Shown here piece after piece: positions 58,665 through 64,000 of a stretch of DNA of 64,000 bases. Each line of letters begins with the position of its first letter. The stretch's first letter is position 1. A model generated the notes under the pieces. It worked only from the letters and a program-made list of their open reading frames with translations, did not search any database and was not told the DNA's origin. Origin of the DNA: Ferrimonas senticii DSM 18821 (GTDB taxonomy: Bacteria > Pseudomonadota > Gammaproteobacteria > Enterobacterales > Shewanellaceae); assembly GCF_000422665.1 (NCBI RefSeq), contig NZ_KE383898.1:1-64000 (forward strand), given 5' to 3'. The position numbers and the translations under genes are program-made.

Positions 58665-58683
58665 GGGGAACTTTACTGATTAA

Positions 58684-59076
58684 TTAGATCAGGAAGTCTT
58701 CCAATTTTGCACCAGCGTCCAAACGCTCTTTGATGGCTTTTGGAGTTCGACCTTGGCCGGTCCAAGTTACCATTTCGCCGTCAACTTCGATTTGGTATTT
58801 CGGTGGACGTGGAGCACGCTTTTTGCGAGCTTTAACTTCGACTGGGGCACCCAGGTCATCCATGGTGATACCATCTTCAGCCATCATTTTACGCAGTGCT
58901 TCGATTTTAGCGATGCGCTCAGCGTTGGCTTCCAGTTCTGCTTCCATCTCTTCAGCACGCTCTTCGGCGATGGCTTGCATTTTGGCAATCACTTCTTGCA
59001 GTTCATCCAAAGGCAGTGCTTTCAGTTGGGCTTTCAGACGACGACCATGAGTTAATACTTCTAGGAATTCAGCCAT
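58684..59076 (-). CDS. hns: H-NS family nucleoid protein
   Basis: A 130-residue xenogeneic-silencing and nucleoid-structuring protein. The N-terminal half is a coiled-coil oligomerisation region rich in Glu/Ala/Lys (about 5-65). A Lys/Arg/Pro linker KARKKRAPRPPKYQI leads to the C-terminal DNA-binding motif TWTGQGRTPKAIKERL with the QGR hook that inserts in AT-rich minor grooves. A possible CRP site and inverted repeats lie upstream in the gap shared with etfB. It would be expected to bind the AT-rich adhesin island. Whether it is hns or the stpA paralogue is open. Confidence 0.92.
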   Translation of the reverse strand: MAEFLEVLTHGRRLKAQLKALPLDELQEVIAKMQAIAEERAEEMEAELEANAERIAKIEALRKMMAEDGITMDDLGAPVEVKARKKRAPRPPKYQIEVDGEMVTWTGQGRTPKAIKERLDAGAKLEDFLI

Positions 59077-59406
59077 GGATTCTTCCCCTTCAATTTTTTA
59101 AAAAGTTAATAATTTAATATCCTGCAAAAAATAATAAGAGGTTTTGCAGGGAATGCAACTTTTATTCTGGTTTTGGCAAGTTGCTAGTTCACTGGTTGTA
59201 AATTAACTGACCAATGATTTATCGAAATAGTTTCTTGGGCAAGCGCTAGAAAAGTTTCCAAAGTGATTAAATGTGATCCAGATCAGTTTTTCTGGTCTGC
59301 TATTCGGGGGTCTTGGCAAGACATGTGATAATCGAAAGTTAGCTGAATTAACCCCCATTTAGGTTAATTCAATTTTAGTTAACTAATTGATTTTTTTGGT
59401 ATCTAG
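59077..59406. promoter_or_regulatory. Divergent hns/etfB regulatory region
   Basis: A 330-base spacer with both promoters. It holds a CCTGCAAAA-N12-TTTTGCAGG inverted repeat (59121-59150), a CRP-like site TGTGA-N6-TCAGT (59272-59287) and a 13-base palindrome GTCTTGGCAAGAC (59310-59322). Confidence 0.6.
59272..59287. promoter_or_regulatory. CRP-like site
   Basis: TGTGATCCAGATCAGT, within AAATGTGATCCAGATCAGTT, matches the CRP consensus core TGTGA-N6-TCACA at eight of ten half-site bases. It lies about 120 bases before etfB and 195 before hns. Confidence 0.5.
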
Positions 59407-60105
59407 ATGAAGTGCTTGGTGGCGGTTAAATCGATTCCGCAGCAATCGCCGATTGCAAAAATAGGCCAAGATAAGTGGGTTATTGATCCATTTAGTGAAG
59501 TGGCAATCGAACGAGCACTGCAACTGCAAGAAGCGGGATTGTTAAGCGAAGTGGTTGCCATCAGTGTTGGTGAGCAAGAAGCAGCGTTACGCAGCGCGTT
59601 GGCGCTCGGGGTTAATCGTGCGGTGCGGATCGCGGCCGCTGGCGACGACGGTCATAACGTTGCTCGACTGTTGGCTGACTATATACAGCAGCAGCCGTTC
59701 GAGTTGTTGCTGCTTGGTAAGCAATCGGCGGACACCGATAACCATCAACTGCCACAGCGGTTGGCTGCCTTGCTTGGCTGGCCGCAATTTAGTGGCGTTG
59801 ATCAACTGCTGATCGATCAGGGCCACATTATTGCCTCGGGCTTGACCCTAGGCGGGCGCGGCCAATACGTCGCCGCTGCGCCGGTGGTGGTGAGTGCCGA
59901 TCTGCGTTTGGCTGCTCCTCGGTTTGCGTCGTTGCCAACCTTAATGAAGGCGCGGCGGGCGCCGATTGAGGTGCTCGAGGTGGCCACTGCCGCGTCGTCG
60001 CTCACTTGCTTGCAACAACAAGCGACTGTGATTCAGCGTCAGGGGACCCAATTAACCGAATTGTCGCAGCTGGCGGCGTTGCTGCAGCAAGGTGGTCGCT
60101 CATGA
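59407..60105 (+). CDS. etfB: Electron transfer flavoprotein beta subunit
   Basis: Small subunit of ETF, the electron carrier between acyl-CoA dehydrogenases and the quinone pool through ETF-QO. The 232-residue product starts MKCLVAVKSIPQQSP and has DPFSEVAIERALQLQEAG. The AMP-binding region is LLLGKQSADTDNHQLPQRL, and ALLGWPQFSGVDQLL corresponds to the usual LLGWPQ. It is shorter and more divergent than typical bacterial EtfB (about 250). It overlaps etfA by four bases (ATGA). Confidence 0.85.
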   Translation: MKCLVAVKSIPQQSPIAKIGQDKWVIDPFSEVAIERALQLQEAGLLSEVVAISVGEQEAALRSALALGVNRAVRIAAAGDDGHNVARLLADYIQQQPFELLLLGKQSADTDNHQLPQRLAALLGWPQFSGVDQLLIDQGHIIASGLTLGGRGQYVAAAPVVVSADLRLAAPRFASLPTLMKARRAPIEVLEVATAASSLTCLQQQATVIQRQGTQLTELSQLAALLQQGGRS

Positions 60106-61004
60106 AACCATTACTTATCGTTCACCATTTGAATCATCGCCAGTGGCTATCGTTGCAAACGGCAGCGCAGCAGTTAGCGCCAGAGTTTGATCTGTTGCTG
60201 TGTGCGCCTGAGCCACAACCGCTAATGTCAGCTGCGGCATCGGTTAACCATTTGCCGTGGCAGCCAGCGTTGAGCAGCGAAACGCTGGTGGCGGCGCTGT
60301 TGCCGCTGTGCGTTGGCCGGCCGTTGGTGTTGATGGCTGCCGATCTGCTGGGTAAAGAGGTACTGCCGCAATTGGCAGCCAAGCTGGATTGGCCGATGCT
60401 CTCTGGTGTGACAGCCTTCACCGAACAGCAGTTTGTCCGCCATGGCTGGGCTGGCAGTGTTGAGCAGCATTGGCAACACCAGGGTGGCTCGTTGTGTTTA
60501 ACTGTTGAGGCCAATGCGTTTAAGGCTTGTGCCGATCTGCAGCAGGTAATGCCAACGACGCTGCCGCAGCCAGCAGAGGATGGCCGAGTAACAAAGCAAC
60601 TGCTGCCATTGACATCGCAGCGGCCACACCTGAGTGATGCCGATACCGTGATTGCGGTTGGCCGTGGTGTCATTGGTACCGACGCGTGGCTGCAGGTAGA
60701 AGCTCTGGCCGATCGTTTGGGTGCTGCCATCGGTGGGACCCGGCCGGTGATTGATGCGGGGCTACTGCCGCCGCATCTGCAGATCGGCCAAACTGGTCAG
60801 CAGATCGCGCCGAAACGCTACATTGGTTTAGGGGTGTTTGGTGCCAGTCAGCATCTTGCTGGCATAAAACAAGCGCAACTGGTCGTTGCCGTTAATTGCG
60901 ATAATGAGGCACCACTGATGCAACAGGCCGATTACGCCTACTGTGGTGATTTACACCAAGTCCTGCCTGAGTTATTGAGCTTGTTAGAAAAAACTGAGAT
61001 CTAA
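60102..61004 (+). CDS. etfA: Electron transfer flavoprotein alpha subunit
   Basis: FAD-bearing subunit of ETF. The 300-residue product has an N-terminal ETF domain and a C-terminal FAD domain: LGAAIGGTRPVIDAGLLP, QIGQTGQQIAPKRYIGLGVFG, ASQHLAGIKQAQLVVAVNCD, and EAPLMQQADYAYCGDLHQVL. Substitutions at normally conserved places (VFGASQHL for ISGAIQHL, NCDNEAP for NKDxEAP) mark it as divergent, though the key GQTG and QHLAG are kept. ATG 60102 is within the etfB stop; the frame from 60006 is overlap. It could be the main ETF or a specialised pair. Confidence 0.85.
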   Translation: MKPLLIVHHLNHRQWLSLQTAAQQLAPEFDLLLCAPEPQPLMSAAASVNHLPWQPALSSETLVAALLPLCVGRPLVLMAADLLGKEVLPQLAAKLDWPMLSGVTAFTEQQFVRHGWAGSVEQHWQHQGGSLCLTVEANAFKACADLQQVMPTTLPQPAEDGRVTKQLLPLTSQRPHLSDADTVIAVGRGVIGTDAWLQVEALADRLGAAIGGTRPVIDAGLLPPHLQIGQTGQQIAPKRYIGLGVFGASQHLAGIKQAQLVVAVNCDNEAPLMQQADYAYCGDLHQVLPELLSLLEKTEI

Positions 61005-61016
61005 TTCACAAAATGG

Positions 61017-61081
61017 CGTTATCTTCGGGGCAGGGGAACCTGCCTTGTGATTAGATAACGACTGTCGCTTACTAGGCGACA
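61017..61081 (+). repeat. Tandem hairpins upstream of lysine riboswitch
   Basis: An outer stem CGTTATCT/AGATAACG (61017-61024 with 61053-61060) encloses GGCAGG/CCTGCC (61029-61034 with 61039-61044). A second hairpin TGTCGC/GCGACA follows (61063-61068 with 61076-61081). The first may terminate the etf transcript, but it lacks a T-tract. Confidence 0.5.
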
Positions 61082-61092
61082 ACCTACTTAAT

Positions 61093-61277
61093 GTAGAGGT
61101 GCATTGCCTATCAGTAATTCAATCAAGGCTGACCGCCGTTGCGATTGAATGAAAGGAGTCCGTGCCGAAGTGACGATGGCCGTCAACCGTCGTTGCTGGG
61201 GTTGTATCGAATAGGTACAACACTGCCATAGTTATCTCTGTCAAGCAGACAGGTTCATTATAACTATGGAGCGCTAC
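61093..61277 (+). promoter_or_regulatory. Lysine riboswitch (L box)
   Basis: Conserved aptamer parts occur in order: GTAGAGGTGC (5' P1/P2), TCAGTAATTC, GAAAGGAGTCC followed by GTGCCGAAG, TTGCTGGGG, GTACAACACTGCC, and GGAGCGCTAC closing P1 with GTAG. Length (about 185) fits RF00168-type aptamers. Lysine binding would turn off the downstream transporter. About 95 bases remain before the ATG for an expression platform; no clear terminator is visible, so translational control is possible. Confidence 0.85.
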
Positions 61278-61373
61278 TGAAAAGGACGGTGAAACATCTC
61301 TTCTGCTTGTTTGCCCCCCTAGGCCATTCCTTGGCTGCGTCAGTGCCTCCATCTTAAATAACGATATAAAAAG

Positions 61374-62924
61374 ATGGTTTCTTTCGAATTTACAAATAGC
61401 GTGTTTTCTTTGCTGCCGCCGCTGGTGGCGATTCTGATGGCGGTGCTAACCCGCAAAGTTCTGTTGTCTCTTGGTTTAGGTATTGTGGTTGGCGTGTTGA
61501 TGCTGACCGGATTTAACCCGATTGATGGTGCGGTTGATATCGCCGGTCGAGTGCAAGGGCTGTTTTGGGATGACGGTGCGATCAACTCGTGGAACGTACC
61601 ACTGCTGGGCTTCCTGATCTTCTTGGGGATGACCATTGCCCTGATCAACGTCTCCGGCGCTGCTCGGGCGTTTGCGACTTGGGCACGCAAGCGGATCAAA
61701 ACCAAGCGTCATGCGCGTCTGATGACCATGATGCTGGGTTTCATCATCTTCATTGATGACTACTTCAATACCCTAGCGGTTGGCTCGGTAGCTAAGCCGG
61801 TGGCGGACGATCACCAGGTATCCCGCGAAGAACTCTCTTACGGCGTTGATTCGACTGCAGCACCAGTGTGTGTGATGGCACCGTTGTCTTCATGGGGGGC
61901 TTACATTGTTGGCCTGATTGGTACCATCTTCGCGGATAAAGCGATTGGTGGCAGCCCGCTGACCGCGTTCTTGGAAATGATCCCGATGAACCTGTACGCC
62001 ATCTTTGCCTTGGCGACCCTGTTCTGCGTCATCATCTTTGACATCAAGTTCGGGCCAATGCGTGCGGCGGTAGAGCGTACTGAGACCACCGGTGCCCTGT
62101 GGGATACCAGCAAAGGCAATCCGCCGGGGGTGGATCAAGATCTGACCCCAGCTGATAACGGCTCAGTATGGGGCTTGTTGCTGCCGATTCTGGCACTGGT
62201 AGTAGCGGCGGTTTACTTTATGCTGGCCGTTGGTGCCGAAGCCATGGGGGATGCGCCATTTACTGTGATGGGTGCCTTGGAAAACACCAGCGCGACCATC
62301 GCCCTGTGTCAGGCGTCCGTGGTGAGTTTGCTGGTGGCGCTGGGCGTGGTGTTTGCGCAGCGTCTGCCGCTGGCGGCAATTGTTAATGCACTGGGGCGTG
62401 GCGCGGCGTCGATGATGCCGGCGGTATACATTCTGGTGTTTGCGTGGACCATCGCTGGGGTGATTGGCGATCTGGAAACCGGTAAGTTCTTGGCGTCGAT
62501 GGTGCAATCCAGTCTGCCACTGTGGTTGCTGCCGCTGCTGATCTTCACCTTGGCGGGGATCACCGCGTTTTCGACCGGTTCCTCTTGGGGTACTTTCGCC
62601 ATCATGTTGCCAATCGCCGCTGATGTGGCATTGGCGTCAGATATGGCGATGCTGCTGCCATTGATGTCGTCAGTGTTGGCTGGGGCGGTATTTGGCGATC
62701 ACTGCTCGCCAATCTCTGACACCACCGTGCTCTCTGGTACTGGCGCTGGCTGTCACCACATTGATCACGTGACTACCCAGCTACCATACGCGCTGACGGC
62801 GGCATTTATCGCGGCCATGGGTTACTTGGCAGTGGGGATTACCGGCTCTGCGGTTATCGCTTTTGTTACCTCGGCGATCACTTTGGTTGTGGTGATTACT
62901 CTACTGCGCCGCCTGTACGCGTAA
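61374..62924 (+). CDS. lysW: NhaC-family transporter, candidate lysine permease LysW
   Basis: A 516-residue inner-membrane protein with about 11-12 segments, of the NhaC sodium:proton antiporter family. Signatures are FIIFIDDYFNTLAVGSVAKP, STAAPVCVMAPLSSWGAYIV, and STGSSWGTFAIMLPIAADVA. GDHCSPISDTTVLSGTGAG is near the C-terminus. Genes of this type under lysine riboswitches in gammaproteobacteria were proposed to import lysine (LysW), and the aptamer directly upstream here supports that. The ribosome binding site is weak (AAAAAG). Sodium coupling is likely but unproven. Confidence 0.82.
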   Translation: MVSFEFTNSVFSLLPPLVAILMAVLTRKVLLSLGLGIVVGVLMLTGFNPIDGAVDIAGRVQGLFWDDGAINSWNVPLLGFLIFLGMTIALINVSGAARAFATWARKRIKTKRHARLMTMMLGFIIFIDDYFNTLAVGSVAKPVADDHQVSREELSYGVDSTAAPVCVMAPLSSWGAYIVGLIGTIFADKAIGGSPLTAFLEMIPMNLYAIFALATLFCVIIFDIKFGPMRAAVERTETTGALWDTSKGNPPGVDQDLTPADNGSVWGLLLPILALVVAAVYFMLAVGAEAMGDAPFTVMGALENTSATIALCQASVVSLLVALGVVFAQRLPLAAIVNALGRGAASMMPAVYILVFAWTIAGVIGDLETGKFLASMVQSSLPLWLLPLLIFTLAGITAFSTGSSWGTFAIMLPIAADVALASDMAMLLPLMSSVLAGAVFGDHCSPISDTTVLSGTGAGCHHIDHVTTQLPYALTAAFIAAMGYLAVGITGSAVIAFVTSAITLVVVITLLRRLYA

Positions 62925-62946
62925 ATTAATCCAGCGCAGATAAACG

Positions 62947-62981
62947 ACCGGCGGGGGTAGTGACCTTTGCCGGTTTTTTTT
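62947..62981 (+). terminator. Terminator after lysW
   Basis: ACCGGC (62947-62952) pairs with GCCGGT (62969-62974) followed by a long T-run. Confidence 0.82.
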
Positions 62982-63015
62982 ATACTTCAAGCCCGAATTA
63001 CTGGGGAGACTCCAC

Positions 63016-63588
63016 TTGGCGCAACTGTACTTTTACTACTCGGCGATGAACGCCGGTAAATCCACCTCTTTGCTGCAATCGGCCTACAACTACCACGAAC
63101 GTGGGATGAACAGCTTGGTGCTGACGGCCGCCATCGATGATCGTTACGGGGTTGGCAAAGTGACCTCACGCATCGGTTTAGAGCGTGATGCGCTGCTGTT
63201 TAATGGCAATGATGATCTGCACCAGATGATCGCCAACCAGCCGCACAAGCCCGATTGTGTGTTGGTGGATGAAAGTCAGTTCCTAAGTAAAGCCCAAGTG
63301 CGGCAACTGACCCAAGTGGTGGATTGCCTTAACATCCCAGTGCTCTGTTACGGTCTGCGTACCGATTTTCAAGGTGAATTGTTTGAGGGCTCCCAATACC
63401 TGTTGGCGTGGGCCGATAAGCTGGTGGAACTGAAAACCATCTGTCACTGTGGCCGCAAAGCGATCATGGTGGTGCGGATGGATGAACAGGGCAACGCTGT
63501 ACGTGGTGGTGCGCAGGTGCAGATTGGCGGCAACGACAGCTACGTATCGATGTGTCGTAAGCATTACCGCGAACTGGCGTGGGATTGA
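63016..63588 (+). CDS. tdk: Thymidine kinase (type II)
   Basis: Salvages thymidine to dTMP with ATP. The 190-residue product begins [20 protein letters not shown] (P-loop) after a TTG start with GGGGAGA upstream. VLVDESQFL is the Walker B region. Zinc ligands lie in CHCGRKA and MCRKHY, and [21 protein letters not shown] is the lasso-adjacent block. Compared with E. coli (205) the C-terminal tail is shorter. Confidence 0.96.
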   Translation: MAQLYFYYSAMNAGKSTSLLQSAYNYHERGMNSLVLTAAIDDRYGVGKVTSRIGLERDALLFNGNDDLHQMIANQPHKPDCVLVDESQFLSKAQVRQLTQVVDCLNIPVLCYGLRTDFQGELFEGSQYLLAWADKLVELKTICHCGRKAIMVVRMDEQGNAVRGGAQVQIGGNDSYVSMCRKHYRELAWD

Positions 63589-63618
63589 GATCGCCCTAGG
63601 GCTGCCCAGAAGTTGCAA

Positions 63619-63643
63619 AAAGGCCTCCGTAATGGAGGCCTTT
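63619..63643. terminator. Bidirectional terminator, tdk / GH13 gene
   Basis: AAAGGCCTCC (63619-63628) pairs with GGAGGCCTTT (63634-63643) with A/T flanks between convergent genes. Confidence 0.88.
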
Positions 63644-63667
63644 GTCGTTGCGAAATCGCGCCAATGG

Positions 63668-64000
63668 TTAGCGCGTTAGTTCGGCATAAAAAACACCGTA
63701 GGGCGGGAATTGCACACGGCCGTGCTGCAGCTGCGCACTGGCAAGGCCGTGATCCGTGACTACGGTGAGAGCACCAGGACCGAGGTTGACAGAGGTGGGC
63801 TCAAAATCGATTGGGGCGGCACTGAGGTTAAAACCACAAAGCAGGGTTTTGCCCTCGAAACTGCGGCTGAACAGCAGCAGTGGCTCTGGCGTTTCGAAAA
63901 ACGCAATGTCGCCCCACTTCAGCGCAGGTTGGTCGCCGCGCCATTGGCTAAAGCGTTGAAACTGACGCAGCATCGACTGAGGATCCGCCAGTTGCTTGGT
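63668..64000 (-). CDS. GH13 alpha-glucosidase, C-terminal part (partial)
   Basis: The open frame continues to the window edge, so only about the last 110 residues are seen. DPQSMLRQFQRFSQWRGDQPAL is the helix after the catalytic barrel in oligo-1,6-glucosidase/maltase-type GH13 enzymes, where residues bearing the sugar-tail motif precede PAL. The beta-sandwich that follows (LLLFSRSFEGKTLLCGFNLS and on) is the usual C-domain. The active site is outside the window. Substrate unknown. Confidence 0.7.
   Translation of the reverse strand, partial: TKQLADPQSMLRQFQRFSQWRGDQPALKWGDIAFFETPEPLLLFSRSFEGKTLLCGFNLSAAPIDFEPTSVNLGPGALTVVTDHGLASAQLQHGRVQFPPYGVFYAELTR

Larger units (their letters stand above)
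57963..58683. other. Intergenic region between rcsF and the H-NS-like gene
   Basis: About 720 bases with no well-supported gene. One small frame (58226-58426) with a membrane segment is listed separately. A terminator for the H-NS gene is at the right end. Otherwise I see AT-rich sequence without clear structure. Confidence 0.5.

Overview
The window is a chromosomal segment of a Gram-negative gammaproteobacterium. It carries the complete rpsB-tsf-pyrH-frr and uppS-cdsA-dxr-rseP-bamA-skp-lpxD-fabZ-lpxA-lpxB-rnhB-dnaE-accA-tilS run. It also has an E. coli-like queF/syd/yqcC/truC/yqcA neighbourhood and lipoproteins with typical lipoboxes. The families DUF3192, DUF2310, DUF3301 and DUF3549 alongside ubiT/ubiU/ubiV point to a facultatively anaerobic Alteromonadales-like bacterium (Shewanella or Ferrimonas relatives). 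That placement is an inference from gene content; no rRNA or tRNA lies in the window. Function calls rest on recognised motifs and remembered E. coli homologues, not on a database search.

Layout. 1-717: non-coding, with inverted GC-rich hairpin elements and a PurR-like operator. 718-8189: purine permease, proBA, a DUF998 membrane protein, the O2-independent ubiquinone genes ubiV/ubiU and divergent ubiT, and ferredoxin yfhL. 8190-11166: an AT-richer accessory island with a long non-coding leader, a compact YadA-like trimeric adhesin, and an overlapping pair encoding a ToxR-like membrane winged-helix regulator and a small membrane partner. 11183-25664: trhP, an HDOD protein, queF, syd, several small conserved unknowns, two tandem CsrB-like sponge RNAs, yqcC-truC-yqcA, a PTS EIICB and an acyl-CoA dehydrogenase. 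25730-29988 (minus): map-glnD-dapD. 30222-50885: the ribosome, isoprenoid, outer-membrane, lipid A, replication and fatty-acid block. 50908-58683: a Kef-like antiporter, a patatin, proS, a hexapeptide acyltransferase and rcsF-trmO, with heptamer repeat arrays at convergent gene ends. 58684-64000: an H-NS-like protein, an ETF pair, a lysine riboswitch with the NhaC-family transporter lysW, tdk, and the 3' end of a GH13 glucosidase.

How the genes work together. Most of the window is conserved housekeeping DNA: envelope biogenesis (BamA, Skp, Lpx, RseP, CdsA, UppS), translation, nitrogen sensing and lysine metabolism (dapD, lysW). Regulatory RNA is prominent: two CsrA-titrating RNAs with a shared upstream element, a lysine aptamer and an S2-type leader before rpsB. 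The most novel-looking module is the adhesin plus two-gene membrane regulator. Its layout resembles co-component signalling pairs such as ToxR/ToxS, VtrA/VtrC or GrvA/FidL.
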